Position numbers and translations under genes: made by a program
From: Vibrio renipiscarius
GTDB lineage: Bacteria; Pseudomonadota; Gammaproteobacteria; Enterobacterales; Vibrionaceae
Reading direction: 5' to 3'
Assembly (NCBI RefSeq): GCF_000827885.1
Contig: NZ_JTKH01000024.1
Coordinates: forward strand, 682,001 to 746,000
Length of the DNA: 64,000 bases
The notes under the pieces: generated by a model
Told to the model about the DNA's origin: nothing
Databases searched by the model: none
Seen by the model: the letters and a program-made list of their open reading frames with translations, nothing else
Shown here: positions 1-9,496 of the stretch, piece by piece
Numbering within the stretch: the first letter of the stretch is position 1
How the letters are laid out: every line of letters starts with the position of its first letter

Positions 1-797
1 AAGAGTTTGAAATGAATTTGGTGCACTTAACATTAGAGCCGGACCAACGGATTGTGGCTTACACTGATGGTGTAACCGAATCAACCAATTCGCGCGGGGA
101 GGCATTCGGTCAATTGCGGCTTGAGTCGGTATTGCAAAGCGACCGAAATGCGATTCCGGTGTTGTATGATGCGGTACGGCAGTTTGCACAAAAAGAAACA
201 GACGATGACCTCTCTATCTTGTCGCTTTCATTTCCCATTTCAAATCATAGCGGACGTCATCATAACGAGGAGCTTGAGCGGTTAAGTCATTTGCCCAGTC
301 AATCAACGTTAAACTTTCCCGCCTCGGTTATTCGAGATGTGAGTTTAATGAATGAAGTCAGACGGTACATGATCGGGTTGCTTGGCGCTGGTCATCATCT
401 CGATTTAATTTGTTCTATCTTAGCGGAGTTATTTGCGAATGCTGTCGACCATGGTTTATTGAAAATGGAATCGAGCATTAAAGAAGAAGCGGATGGCTTT
501 TTTATCTTTTACCAACTGCGTGAAGAAAGACTCGCGGTTTTGGATGATGAGGCTTGGATTCGTTTAGAGGTGAATTACGAACCGAGTAAAAGTGAGTTGG
601 TGATGACGCTCGAGCACAATGGAGAGGGGTTTGATTATCACCAGCTTCAGCCTCAAAGCGATCACTCGCTGAGTTATGGCCGAGGGATTGTTTTGGCAAG
701 CGAACTCTGTGATTCGCTGGAGTATTCAAATAATGGAAACAAAGTGACGGCGCTCTATCGTTTCACGTCACCTCACCAATTCCCGCGTTGCCTTTAA
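1..797 (+). CDS. SpoIIE-type phosphatase/HATPase protein, C-terminal part
   Basis: The reading frame is open from base 3, so the gene begins left of the window; the ATG at 12 is internal, not a start. The first ~75 residues are the end of a PP2C/SpoIIE phosphatase domain (YTDGVTES and DDDLSILSL, the late aspartates of that fold). They are followed from about residue 95 by a GHKL ATPase domain of the anti-sigma-factor kinase type, with an N-box LAELFANAVDHG near residue 140 and a glycine-rich GRGIVLASEL near residue 225. In this family such fusions usually follow a receiver domain and act in partner switching with an anti-sigma antagonist; the receiver would lie outside the window, so that part is inference. 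The gene is convergent with pflB. Confidence 0.8.
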   Translation, partial: EFEMNLVHLTLEPDQRIVAYTDGVTESTNSRGEAFGQLRLESVLQSDRNAIPVLYDAVRQFAQKETDDDLSILSLSFPISNHSGRHHNEELERLSHLPSQSTLNFPASVIRDVSLMNEVRRYMIGLLGAGHHLDLICSILAELFANAVDHGLLKMESSIKEEADGFFIFYQLREERLAVLDDEAWIRLEVNYEPSKSELVMTLEHNGEGFDYHQLQPQSDHSLSYGRGIVLASELCDSLEYSNNGNKVTALYRFTSPHQFPRCL

Positions 798-834
798 CGT
801 GATGGCTCGCCAATTTACACTGTAAAACGCAGAT

Positions 835-863
835 AAAAAAGCGAGAGGCGCTAAGCCTCTCGC
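835..863 (-). terminator. Rho-independent terminator of pflB
   Basis: A perfect 9-bp stem, GCGAGAGGC (841-849) with GCCTCTCGC (855-863), has a 5-nt loop. Read on the minus strand it is followed by six T (bases 840-835). It lies about 55 bp past the pflB stop. Confidence 0.9.
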
Positions 864-916
864 GATACCATTGACTAAACCAATCCAGCTACCTTTTACT
901 GAACGGCATTGAGTGC

Positions 917-3214
917 CTAGATTCGGTCTGTGAACGTGCGACTAATTACGTCTTGTTGCTGCTCGCGAGTCAGTGAATTGAATCGTACAGCATAGCCTGA
1001 AACACGAATGGTCAGTTGAGGGTATAGTTCTGGGTTCTCAACCGCATCAAGCAACATTTCCCGATTCAGTACATTGACGTTGAGATGTTGTCCGCCTTCA
1101 ATCGTGTTACTCCCTTCGCCTTCTTCATGGTGGAAATAGCCATCCATCAGTGCGGCTAAGTTAACTTTTTGGCTCACGTCATCTTTGCCTAATGCATTTG
1201 GCACAATCGAAAAGGTGTACGAGACGCCATCTTTAGCATAAGCAAAGGGCAGTTTTGCAACAGAAGCGAGTGAGGCCACAGCGCCTTTTTCATCACGTCC
1301 GTGCATCGGATTTGCGCCCGGTCCAAATGGCATCCCAGCGCGTCGACCATCCGGTGTATTACCCGTTTTTTTACCATACACAACATTGGATGTGATGGTG
1401 AGTATGGATTGTGTCGGTTCCGCATCGCGGTAGGTCGGCTTTTGTTGGATCTTCTTCATGAATCGCTCAACAAGGTCGCAAGCAATATCATCCACTCGTG
1501 CGTCGTTATTACCGAATTTCGGATAGTCACCTTCAATGACGAAATCGATCGCGATGCCTTCGTCATTACGAATCGGAGTCACTTTGGCGTATTTAATCGC
1601 AGCCAATGAATCAGCAACAACCGACAAACCTGCAATTCCGCATGCCATTGTACGGTGAACATCTCGATCCATTAATGCCATTAGCGAGGCTTCATAGCTG
1701 TATCGGTCATGTGAGTAATGAATAACATTCAACGCGGTGACGTACTGAGTGGCTAGCCAATCTAACATCTCATCAAAATGCGGCATGAGGCGGTCGAAAT
1801 CTAAAACGTCATCTTCGATACGTGCGACTTGTGGGCCAACTTGCGCCATTGATTTTTCATCGATACCACCATTGATGGTATAAAGCAGTGCTTTTGCGAG
1901 GTTGGCTCGAGCACCGAAAAACTGCATGTGTTTACCCACGACTTGAGGGCTAACACAGCAAGCAATCGCGTAGTCATCATTATCGAAATCAGGACGCATT
2001 AGATCGTCGTTTTCGTATTGAACGGAAGAAGTATCAATAGAGATCTTCGCCGCGTATTGCTTGAAGGCTTGAGGTAATTGCTCAGACCATAAGATGGTCA
2101 TGTTCGGCTCAGGCGCTGGCCCCATGGTATGTAGCGTATGTAGGTAACGGAAGGTGGTTTTACTCACGAGAGTGCGACCATCAACCCCCATGCCCGCCAT
2201 GGCTTCTGTTGCCCAGATAGGGTCACCTGAAAACAACGAATCGTATTCAGGGGTTCGCAAGAAGCGCACCATGCGTAATTTCATGATGAAGTGGTCTATC
2301 AGTTCTTGGGCTTTCTTCTCATCGATCAGGCCAAGCTCTAGGTCTCGCTCAATATAAACATCGAGGAAGGTGGATGTGCGACCTAACGACATCGCGGCAC
2401 CATTTTGAGATTTAACCGCAGCAAGATAACCGAAGTAAGTAAATTGAATCGCTTCTTGGGCTGTGCGTGCCGCTGAAGACATATCAATACCGTACTTCAA
2501 ACCCATCTGACGAATGTCTTCAAGCGCGCGAATTTGGTCAGTGATTTCTTCGCGTAAGCGCAGCGTTTTTTCAAGGTCTTGGCCGTTTTCCATTAACGCT
2601 TGCGTGGAATCTAACTGTTCTTTTTTATCGGCTTTGAGGTAATCGATCCCGTATAGAGCAAGACGGCGGTAATCACCAATGATACGACCACGACCGTAGG
2701 CGTCAGGAAGACCCGTAATAATACCGGATTTACGACAAGCTTTGATTTCACGGGTATAGAGATCAAAGGCCGCTTGGTTGTGTGTTTTACGATATTCGGT
2801 AAATGTTTTTTCGATTTGAGGATCGAGTTCACGGCCATACACTTCGCAAGATGTTTTCACCATACGAATGCCGCCATTGGCAATGATGCCGCGCTTTAGA
2901 GGCTTGTCTGTTTGGAGGCCGACGATAGTTTCTAGGTTTTGATCAATGTAACCGGCATCGTGAGAAATAATCGTTGAGACAATATTGGTATCGAAATCAA
3001 CTGGCGCGTGAGTTCGGCTTTCAAGTTTGATGCCTTCTAGTACCTGCTCCCATAACTTCGCCGTTGAATCGCTGACCTCAGCAAGGAAGGATTCATCGCC
3101 TTCATAAGGCGTATAGTTTTTCTGAATGAAGTCACGCGTGTTAACACTGGTTTGCCATTCGCCAGCTTGAAAACCTTGCCAAGCTTCCATCATGTCTGTA
3201 GTCGGGATAGTCAT
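917..3214 (-). CDS. pflB: Formate C-acetyltransferase (pyruvate formate-lyase)
   Basis: The cytoplasmic glycyl-radical enzyme converts pyruvate and CoA to acetyl-CoA and formate in anaerobic mixed-acid fermentation. The 765-residue product is close in length to E. coli PflB (760) and similar along its whole length. Visible hallmarks are the paired active-site cysteines in AIACCVSP near residue 418 and the radical glycine in RVSGYAVRF at residue 740, 25 residues from the C-terminus. A short extra EGEGSNT-like segment precedes IEGGQHLNV compared with the E. coli protein. The start is fixed by AGGAGG (3220-3225) six bases before the ATG. No activating enzyme (pflA) or formate channel gene lies beside it, so activation must come from elsewhere. 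TdcE is a close paralogue and cannot be fully excluded, but no threonine pathway genes are nearby. Confidence 0.93.
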   Translation of the reverse strand: MTIPTTDMMEAWQGFQAGEWQTSVNTRDFIQKNYTPYEGDESFLAEVSDSTAKLWEQVLEGIKLESRTHAPVDFDTNIVSTIISHDAGYIDQNLETIVGLQTDKPLKRGIIANGGIRMVKTSCEVYGRELDPQIEKTFTEYRKTHNQAAFDLYTREIKACRKSGIITGLPDAYGRGRIIGDYRRLALYGIDYLKADKKEQLDSTQALMENGQDLEKTLRLREEITDQIRALEDIRQMGLKYGIDMSSAARTAQEAIQFTYFGYLAAVKSQNGAAMSLGRTSTFLDVYIERDLELGLIDEKKAQELIDHFIMKLRMVRFLRTPEYDSLFSGDPIWATEAMAGMGVDGRTLVSKTTFRYLHTLHTMGPAPEPNMTILWSEQLPQAFKQYAAKISIDTSSVQYENDDLMRPDFDNDDYAIACCVSPQVVGKHMQFFGARANLAKALLYTINGGIDEKSMAQVGPQVARIEDDVLDFDRLMPHFDEMLDWLATQYVTALNVIHYSHDRYSYEASLMALMDRDVHRTMACGIAGLSVVADSLAAIKYAKVTPIRNDEGIAIDFVIEGDYPKFGNNDARVDDIACDLVERFMKKIQQKPTYRDAEPTQSILTITSNVVYGKKTGNTPDGRRAGMPFGPGANPMHGRDEKGAVASLASVAKLPFAYAKDGVSYTFSIVPNALGKDDVSQKVNLAALMDGYFHHEEGEGSNTIEGGQHLNVNVLNREMLLDAVENPELYPQLTIRVSGYAVRFNSLTREQQQDVISRTFTDRI

Positions 3215-3515
3215 TATGACCTCCTAAAGCATTGATCATTAGTTAATATCGATAGTTTTATCGAACCGTTGTTCACTGAAATTAATCATAGGCTTCTTAT
3301 GATGTGAGTAAAGTGCATTGTTTTTATAAACTAAATGCAATTTATGCATAGATCATTAAATGAGTGACTTACGGATAACGTTGCCTCATATTTAGCGAAA
3401 TAAAATGGAGTATTGTTTAGAGTGGGTTCTTTTGGTGTTGAGTTTAATAATGAGCCAACTTACTATGAGCCAATACACTCGATGAACTATCGTGCTTAAC
3501 CATTATGGAGAGGTT
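3215..3515. promoter_or_regulatory. Divergent promoter region pflB / recombinase-like gene
   Basis: About 300 bp of A+T-rich DNA separates the two divergent starts. It carries the pflB ribosome binding site at 3220-3225 and GGAGAGG at 3507-3513 for the rightward gene. I looked for a full FNR box upstream of pflB and found only half-site matches. No gene is seen. Confidence 0.5.
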
Positions 3516-4160
3516 ATGGCTTGTTATATCTACACGCGTTTTTCCCCTAAGAATCGCGCTTATCAAGATCAACTTCAGCAGTTAGTGACAGCCGCGCCTG
3601 ACGCAGTGCATGTTGAAGATAAGGTACATGGTTTTGTTCCCCCCCTTGAGCGAAGTGAATTTAGCGCATTATCGGCGCGTTTGAAGTCAGGCGACAGGGT
3701 GGTTATTTGGTGGTTAACGGCTTTTGGGCGCGATTTTAATCAGGTTGTTAGCGTGGTGAACTTGTTACTCGATCGTGGCATCACCATTCAACTGCTTTGT
3801 GAACCTCTGACCTTTGAGCCCGATTCTCTACAAACTCAAACCTTACTCTCATTGCTGACCGGTTATGACAAGGTTCAAACACAACATCGATTGTTTGCCG
3901 CAGAGCAAGGAAGGCAAGCACTCAAAGATAATCCTGAGTTATGGCAGCAGAAATTTCGCGGCCGACCTGCGGATAAAGAGAAGCATGAACGCATTGCAAT
4001 AAAACTGTTACAGGGTCACTCAATGGCGCGTATTGCAGAGCATTGCCAAGTGAGTCTATCAACCGTTAAACGTGTCAAAGCAAAATTGAAGCAATTTGAT
4101 GATGAAGGCCGTTTGACTCGCCATACAAATAAACCATGGGAAGATGGTGAGATGAAATGA
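3516..4160 (+). CDS. Recombinase-family (serine resolvase-like) protein
   Basis: The 214-residue protein begins ACYIYTRFS, the first strand and catalytic-serine segment of serine recombinases, and has GDRVVIWWLTAFGRD, the place where the family normally reads LDRLGRS. Here the first arginine of that motif is replaced by alanine, so catalytic competence is doubtful. The C-terminus (GRPADKEKHERIAIKLLQG, then ARIAEHCQVSLSTVKRVK) is a helix-turn-helix of the resolvase type. I chose the ATG at 3516 because GGAGAGG (3507-3513) precedes it; an upstream GTG at 3492 has no such site. The stop overlaps the start of the downstream transporter gene (ATGA), so the two are probably cotranscribed. That is odd for a recombinase and more like a DNA-binding regulator or a domesticated enzyme. 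Confidence 0.7.
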   Translation: MACYIYTRFSPKNRAYQDQLQQLVTAAPDAVHVEDKVHGFVPPLERSEFSALSARLKSGDRVVIWWLTAFGRDFNQVVSVVNLLLDRGITIQLLCEPLTFEPDSLQTQTLLSLLTGYDKVQTQHRLFAAEQGRQALKDNPELWQQKFRGRPADKEKHERIAIKLLQGHSMARIAEHCQVSLSTVKRVKAKLKQFDDEGRLTRHTNKPWEDGEMK

Positions 4161-5341
4161 GTAAAGGGTTTTCGTTTAAGTCGATTTTGTTAGCGTGCTT
4201 GATCATCAGTATCGGTCAATTAAGCATGGGGCTGCTTTTTCCTTCTTTGCCTTGGATAGCCAAAGATTTTTCTATTTCACTCGAGCAAGCGCAATTATTG
4301 GTCAGTGTCTATTTGTTGGGCTTTGGCCCTTCACAATTTCTGTATGGCCCCATTTCCGATGCGCTAGGGCGTAAAAACGTCTTGCTGACGGGTTTGCTCA
4401 TCGCCATGGCTGGCTTATTGATGATCATCTTCTTCAGCCAAACTTTTTCAGCGATGGTTGCTGGGCGTTTTCTACAAGGTTTAGGCACCGGATGTTGCGC
4501 GGTGTTGGCAAGGGCATCGACTCGTGACCGGTTTAATGGGCCAGACTTACCGATTGCCATGTCCTATATTGCGATGGCTGCGTCGATAACTCCTCTTTTT
4601 GCACCGGTTATTGGGGGATTTATCAACTTCCACTTCGGCTGGAGTATGGTCTTCATCTCCTTGCTCGGTTATGTTTCTATCGCTTGGGTGATTATTGCGA
4701 TTCGATTTAAAGAAACGTTGGCTGAACGATCGAAAGTCCCGTCGCCACGAAAAATGCTACGCCAATATCAAACCTTGCTGAGTTCACGATATTTTATGAG
4801 TTTTGCAAGCATCAGCTGGCTGAATTTTAGTTTGATGATCACCACGGTTTCTGTCATGCCGTTTATTATGCAGAATCAAGTAGGAATGACATCCGACGAA
4901 TATGCGATGTGGGCCATCATTCCGGCCTTAGGCATGTTAATGGGAACGAGTCTGTGTAATCGTGTTCGTCCTTTGATTGGCAGCAAAAAAATGTTGCTCT
5001 GGACACCAGTTCTGCATTTGAGTGCCGCAATTTGGTTATTTTTCTGCCCTGTCGAAGCGCTCTATTTGATGATAGGACAGCTTCTGATGATACTGGGTAA
5101 TGGGATTGCCTTGCCTTGTGCCCAAGCGATGGTTATGCAGCCATTTAAGCGCCATGCAGGCGCGGCGGCGGCGATGTCGGGCGGTGGGCAGATGGTGGTA
5201 TCGTCTTTAGTGAGTATGATTTTGGTGCAACTTGGTTTGAGCCAGGCTTGGCATCTTTCCATTGTGATCGTCGTATTTGCGGCCATCACTTTTGCTAATA
5301 TTATCCGTGGTTTCAATTGCCCTGAGCCAGAAATGGATTAA
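4157..5341 (+). CDS. emrD: MFS multidrug efflux transporter, EmrD-like
   Basis: This 394-residue inner-membrane protein of the Bcr/CflA drug:H+ antiporter group has about 12 membrane segments. It carries the motif A region YGPISDALGRKNV after TM2, and GTGCCAVLARASTRD in TM4, which parallels the GTG...AR...RD segment of E. coli EmrD; the two proteins have the same length. The predicted role is proton-driven export of amphipathic drugs. The ATG overlaps the stop of the recombinase-like gene by 4 bp, implying translational coupling, and a strong terminator follows at 5387. The subfamily assignment is by motif reading only, and a generic Bcr/CflA assignment is the alternative. Confidence 0.75.
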   Translation: MSKGFSFKSILLACLIISIGQLSMGLLFPSLPWIAKDFSISLEQAQLLVSVYLLGFGPSQFLYGPISDALGRKNVLLTGLLIAMAGLLMIIFFSQTFSAMVAGRFLQGLGTGCCAVLARASTRDRFNGPDLPIAMSYIAMAASITPLFAPVIGGFINFHFGWSMVFISLLGYVSIAWVIIAIRFKETLAERSKVPSPRKMLRQYQTLLSSRYFMSFASISWLNFSLMITTVSVMPFIMQNQVGMTSDEYAMWAIIPALGMLMGTSLCNRVRPLIGSKKMLLWTPVLHLSAAIWLFFCPVEALYLMIGQLLMILGNGIALPCAQAMVMQPFKRHAGAAAAMSGGGQMVVSSLVSMILVQLGLSQAWHLSIVIVVFAAITFANIIRGFNCPEPEMD

Positions 5342-5386
5342 CGCAATTGAACGGCATCGTGCCGTATTAACGATATTTGAATTGAA

Positions 5387-5423
5387 AACACCCAGGAGGA
5401 TGACCTCTTGGGTGTTTTTTTTT
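5387..5423 (+). terminator. Rho-independent terminator after emrD-like gene
   Basis: A 13-bp stem with one G-T wobble (AACACCCAGGAGG, 5387-5399, with CCTCTTGGGTGTT, 5404-5416) closes a 4-nt loop and runs into nine T (5415-5423). Confidence 0.93.
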
Positions 5424-5596
5424 GCCTAATCTATCCTTCGTGTTGTCTTTTTGGTGAAAAGCGAACCGGATACAGCGACATGAGTAGCTATTTAGATCTT
5501 TGCTTAGCGAAAAAAAATCACACGTCACTTATATTTTAAACAGGAAAATACGATGTATTTATCCGTTATGGATTGAATTTACATAGGTGCAATGGA

Positions 5597-7405
5597 ATGC
5601 AAGTAGGAAGTGAAGCGCTGATTCTATCAGCGGTTGGGGTGGTTGGCTTAGGGTGTCAGTGGCTTGCGTGGCGTTTACGTTTACCCGCCATTTTATTTTT
5701 GTTGATCGCAGGGATTGTGTTGGGCCCAATATTGCAACTGTTTGACCCTGATGTAGTACTGGGTAACTTATTGTTTCCTTTGGTTTCTTTAGCGGTCGCC
5801 GTGATATTGTTTGAAGGCAGTTTGACCTTAAATTTCAAACAAATCAAAGAAGTCAGTGGCGCGGTGTGGCGTATTGTTTCGATTGGAGCCTTGGTTTCTT
5901 GGTTGTTAACCAGTGTGGCCACACACTATTTGCTGGGGTTTGATTGGGAGCTCGCTATCTTATTTGGCAGCTTAACCGTTGTGACAGGCCCAACCGTTAT
6001 CGTCCCCCTATTAAGAACGGTGAGGCCCAACGCCAAACTGGCCAACATTTTGCGTTGGGAGGGCATCCTGATTGACCCACTTGGCGCACTCTTTGTGGTG
6101 ATGGTGTATGAGTTCATCGTCTCTCACAACGCTGTGAATAGTATTGAGGTCTTCGTCAGCTTGATTGCGGTGGGACTGGGCTTTGGTATTGCCTCCGGAG
6201 CGGCAGTGGCTGTGGCACTGCGTAGAGCTTGGTGGCCAGATTATTTGCAGCCTTTTGCGGTATTGATGGTCGTTCTCGGGGTTTTCGCGCTTTCCAACCA
6301 CATTCAGTCAGAAGCGGGCCTGCTCACCGTGACCATCATGGGCATGTGGTTGGCCAATGCCAAAGGGATCAATATCCAGCAAATTCTGCATTTCAAAGAA
6401 CACCTCACCATACTGCTGATTACCGGGTTATTTATCTTCTTAGCCGCGCGTATTCATTTAGATGATTTTGCCGCGCTAGGCGCCGCCTCAGTGCTGTTAT
6501 TTGCGTTTATGCAGTTCGTTTCCAGACCAGCCTCCATTTTCCTCTCTACGCTGCGTAGCGGGCTTTCTGTGCGCGAAAAAGTGTTTCTCTCGTGGGTTGC
6601 CCCTCGTGGCATTGTCGCGGCCTCTATCTCCTCGTTATTTGCCATCAAACTGTTGGAATCAGGGGTGAGTGAGGCGGTGCTATTAGTCCCCCTTACTTTT
6701 ATGGTGATCATTGGCACCGTCGTATTGCAGAGCGCCACCGCCAGACCGATGGCGAACGTGTTAGGGCTTGCAGAGATCCAACCTCGAGGGTTTCTCTTGA
6801 TTGGTGCAAATCCAGTCGCGCGTGAAATTGGCAAAGCATTAGCCCGTTATGACCGACGCGTGCTGCTCAGTGATTCTAATTGGGATTATATCAGTCAGGT
6901 CAGAATGCAGGGCATGGAGGCGTATTATGGCAATCCAATGTCGAGTCATGCTGAGGATAATCTGGATCTTATCGGTATTGGTCAGGTCGTTGCTCTGACA
7001 TCGGATCAGCATTTCAATATGATGGCATGTATGCAATTTAGCAGCGAATTTGGCGAAAATAACGTTCATTGTCTGCAAAAATCGATAAAAAATGGTAAGA
7101 CAGCCAGTGAGAAACACTCGGTTTCTGCGCAGTATCATGGCCAATTACTGATGGGGGGCCATGTGAGTTACAGTCAATTGGCGAGCTTATTTATTAGCCA
7201 AGGTGCTGAGATCCGCCATACAACGCTGAGTGATAGCTTTAACTACGCAGACTATATGGCTTTTCATCGCAATAATTACACACATCCGCTGTTTTTCGTC
7301 GATGAGAACGATCAGATCACGTTTTGCGATGATCCTGAAGTGTTTCTGCCGGTTGCGGGGTGTACGATGGTGGCGTTGATCCTTGAAAATACCGGAGAAA
7401 AGTGA
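5597..7405 (+). CDS. Cation:proton antiporter, CPA1/NhaP-type
   Basis: The protein of about 602 residues has an N-terminal transporter of some 12 to 13 hydrophobic segments. These include PAILFLLIAGIVLGP, the gating-region TVVTGPTVIVPLL, and EGILIDPLGAL, matching the conserved acidic pair region of CPA1 exchangers, and WVAPRGIVAASISSLF late in the domain. From about residue 395 a soluble domain follows that starts like a TrkA-N/RCK Rossmann fold (GFLLIGANPVAREIGKALA). It likely exchanges Na+ or K+ for H+ at the inner membrane, with nucleotide or pH gating by the tail. The ATG at 5597 is preferred over the TTG at 5573, although neither has a strong ribosome binding site. The next genes run in the same direction after short gaps. 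Confidence 0.85.
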   Translation: MQVGSEALILSAVGVVGLGCQWLAWRLRLPAILFLLIAGIVLGPILQLFDPDVVLGNLLFPLVSLAVAVILFEGSLTLNFKQIKEVSGAVWRIVSIGALVSWLLTSVATHYLLGFDWELAILFGSLTVVTGPTVIVPLLRTVRPNAKLANILRWEGILIDPLGALFVVMVYEFIVSHNAVNSIEVFVSLIAVGLGFGIASGAAVAVALRRAWWPDYLQPFAVLMVVLGVFALSNHIQSEAGLLTVTIMGMWLANAKGINIQQILHFKEHLTILLITGLFIFLAARIHLDDFAALGAASVLLFAFMQFVSRPASIFLSTLRSGLSVREKVFLSWVAPRGIVAASISSLFAIKLLESGVSEAVLLVPLTFMVIIGTVVLQSATARPMANVLGLAEIQPRGFLLIGANPVAREIGKALARYDRRVLLSDSNWDYISQVRMQGMEAYYGNPMSSHAEDNLDLIGIGQVVALTSDQHFNMMACMQFSSEFGENNVHCLQKSIKNGKTASEKHSVSAQYHGQLLMGGHVSYSQLASLFISQGAEIRHTTLSDSFNYADYMAFHRNNYTHPLFFVDENDQITFCDDPEVFLPVAGCTMVALILENTGEK

Positions 7406-7458
7406 TCAAACGCAGTGATCGTTGGCGATTTGTCGCCTTCGATCGCGAATGATGAAGA

Positions 7459-7830
7459 GTGGCGGCGTTGGATCATCGTCACCAGCGTTATATTACTTAT
7501 TTATTAAGGGATCTTCATGGTAACGGAGAGGATCGCGTGCGCCAGATCTTTGACAGGTTAGACATTTGGATGCGAGAGTTTGCCCCGAACGGTTGCATGT
7601 CATTGAGCGCGATTAGCGCCTTTCCTTCAGATCGACAGATCCGTGAAGCGGTTGCAAGGCACAAATTAGACGTTCGCCGATTATTGGGGGAACAGAGTCA
7701 GCAGCCTCAACTGGCAACCCAGTTGCTGATTTTGCATGAAAGTATTTCGAGTACCTGGCCGGTGTTAGGCCATGAATCCATCATTACCGCGAGCAATATG
7801 GCGCAGCAATTACTACGAGGAGAGGCATAA
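7459..7830 (+). CDS. TetR-like C-terminal domain protein lacking the HTH
   Basis: The 123-residue product resembles only the ligand-binding half of TetR/AcrR regulators. DRVRQIFDRLDIWMREF, then NGCMSLSAISAFPSDRQIREAVA, matches the usual helix-GC-acidic pattern, followed by an LATQLLILHESIS helix. No helix-turn-helix precedes it: an in-frame TGA lies at 7453, directly before the GTG used here. A better ribosome binding site (GGAGAGG at about 7525) precedes a GTG at 7537, which would give a still shorter 97-residue protein. Its stop overlaps the ATG of the dehydrogenase gene (TAATG), so the pair is translationally coupled. It is either a decayed regulator or a stand-alone sensor domain. Confidence 0.6.
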   Translation: MAALDHRHQRYITYLLRDLHGNGEDRVRQIFDRLDIWMREFAPNGCMSLSAISAFPSDRQIREAVARHKLDVRRLLGEQSQQPQLATQLLILHESISSTWPVLGHESIITASNMAQQLLRGEA

Positions 7831-8891
7831 TGGCACAACCTAATACGATGAAAGGTGTTCAATTAGTGGGTCATGGAGGACCAGAAATGCTGCATTATCG
7901 AGAGGATATTGCGGTGCCTCAGGCTCGAGAGAATGAAGTCGTTATACGGGTATTAGCCGCGGGAGTGAATAATACCGACATTAATACTCGAACGGGATGG
8001 TATTCAAAAAACGATAAAAACCAAGAAGATGCTGGCTGGGCGGGGAACGCATTACAACTGCCACGCATTCAAGGTGCGGATGTTTGCGGGATTATTGTTG
8101 CGGTTGGTGACGGCGTCACTTCTCAGCGTGTTGGTGAACGAGTATTGATTGAACCGTGCCTTTTTGAAGTGAATGGTGAGACATTGCCGACCCCTTGGTA
8201 CTTTGGTTCGGAATGCGATGGTGGATTTGCCGAATACACGGTCGTGTCTTCTCGCCATGCTTATAAAGTGGAGAGCACCCTCAGCGATGTGGAGTTAGCG
8301 ACTTTCCCTTGCTCATACTCCACCGCTGAAAATATGCTTACGCGGGCTCAAATTAAGCCGCATGACCGCGTCCTTATTACTGGGGCGTCCGGTGGGGTGG
8401 GATCGGCGGCGATTCAATTGGCAAAGGTACGAAACGCTCATGTCATCGCCGTGACCAGCGCGAGTAAGGTGGATCAATTACGCGATCTTGGTGCTGATGA
8501 GATTATTCTTCGCGATTCCGATCTTCTTCAAGATCTCGGGGAGAACAGCGTGGATGCGGTCATTGATCTTGTGGCTGGATCCTCGTGGCCACAGTTATTG
8601 CAAGTGCTCAAGCCAAAAGGCCGCTACGCCGTATCCGGTGCGATCGGCGGGCCAATCGTTGAGCTAGATGTACGCACACTCTATCTGAAAGACCTGAGCT
8701 TTTTCGGTTGTACTGTTTTAGAAGCGGGCGTGTTTGCCAATCTAATACAGTGTATTGAACAGGGTCATATTGCTCCAATCGTGGCCAAGACGTTCGGTCT
8801 AAAAGACATCAATGCAGCTCAGGCGTTTTTTGAACAAAAAAGCCACGTTGGGAAAATCGTTCTCACCGTCGCGCAAGATGAACACGAATGA
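7830..8891 (+). CDS. Zinc-independent MDR alcohol dehydrogenase/quinone oxidoreductase-like
   Basis: This 353-residue member of the medium-chain dehydrogenase/reductase family has a GroES-like N-terminal domain (ENEVVIRVLAAGVNNTDINTR) and a Rossmann domain with the nucleotide motif ITGASGGVGSAAIQLAK at about residues 183-199. The structural-zinc cysteine cluster and the catalytic Cys/His pattern of classical alcohol dehydrogenases are not evident, which favours a quinone-oxidoreductase or crotonyl-CoA-reductase-like enzyme using NAD(P)H. Substrate is unknown. It overlaps the TetR-fragment gene by one base. An adjacent regulator-like domain next to an oxidoreductase is the arrangement seen in many TetR-controlled detoxification pairs. 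Confidence 0.82.
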   Translation: MAQPNTMKGVQLVGHGGPEMLHYREDIAVPQARENEVVIRVLAAGVNNTDINTRTGWYSKNDKNQEDAGWAGNALQLPRIQGADVCGIIVAVGDGVTSQRVGERVLIEPCLFEVNGETLPTPWYFGSECDGGFAEYTVVSSRHAYKVESTLSDVELATFPCSYSTAENMLTRAQIKPHDRVLITGASGGVGSAAIQLAKVRNAHVIAVTSASKVDQLRDLGADEIILRDSDLLQDLGENSVDAVIDLVAGSSWPQLLQVLKPKGRYAVSGAIGGPIVELDVRTLYLKDLSFFGCTVLEAGVFANLIQCIEQGHIAPIVAKTFGLKDINAAQAFFEQKSHVGKIVLTVAQDEHE

Positions 8892-8989
8892 TCCCTGGTG
8901 TCTGGTTATTGTTATGGGCAATGGATGCCGTCTAACCCACTTATTGATACTATTGAGCTTGAGATAATCGCCTAAGATTGAGGTCATAC

Positions 8990-9391
8990 ATGGAAAAAAT
9001 TATCGATAAATTGGCATGGTTTCACATTCGTGAAGGCCAGTTGTTGGCGGTTCGTTCAAAGGGTAAAACGTTGTTTTATCTTCCGGGTGGGAAGCGTGAG
9101 CAGGGTGAGAGCGATGAACAAGCGCTGATTCGAGAAATCCAAGAAGAATTGGCGGTTGATTTGGTGCCGGGTACTATTCAATACGCCGAGACCTTTCGCG
9201 CCCCCGCTGACGGCAAAGCGGCTGGGGTAACGGTGCAATTGACCTGTTACTTTGCCGACTTCACCGGTGATATGAGCCCAGAAGCGGAAATTGAAGAGCT
9301 TCAATTTGTCGCCATGGACGATAAGGCTGTATGTTCGCAAGCGTTGTTGGTTGCGATGGATTGGCTCAAAGCACAAAGCCTGATTCGCTAA
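8990..9391 (+). CDS. Nudix hydrolase
   Basis: The 133-residue single-domain protein has the Nudix box beginning at Gly34: G34-x5-E40-x7-R48-E49-I-x-E52-E53, the metal-binding pyrophosphohydrolase signature. The last glycine of the consensus is replaced. The fold start (AWFHIREGQLLAVRSKG) and the FYLPGGK entry to the box are typical. It probably hydrolyses a nucleoside diphosphate derivative; substrate cannot be read from the sequence. I chose ATG 8990 because TGAGGT precedes it by about 6 bp; an upstream start at 8978 lacks this. It is convergent with the PlsC-like gene. Confidence 0.85.
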   Translation: MEKIIDKLAWFHIREGQLLAVRSKGKTLFYLPGGKREQGESDEQALIREIQEELAVDLVPGTIQYAETFRAPADGKAAGVTVQLTCYFADFTGDMSPEAEIEELQFVAMDDKAVCSQALLVAMDWLKAQSLIR

Positions 9392-9396
9392 CGGTC

Positions 9397-9450
9397 TTCA
9401 AAGGGCAGAAAGCACGTTTGGTTACGATGACTTGTTTTCTGCCTTCTGAA
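9397..9450. terminator. Long hairpin at convergent junction
   Basis: An 18-bp arm pair (9397-9414 with 9433-9450) has three wobble-type mismatches and a perfect GGCAGAAA/TTTCTGCC core. It sits just after the Nudix stop. No long T-tract follows on either strand, so a terminator role is likely but not certain. Confidence 0.5.
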
Positions 9451-9496
9451 GCGGCGATTTTGCTTGAATGTTCTATGTTTAGGGCGCTTATATGGC

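Noticed and set aside
3215..3300. FNR box upstream of pflB
   Set aside because: Only one half-site (ATCAA) matches; the other half of TTGAT-N4-ATCAA is not present, so no site is claimed.
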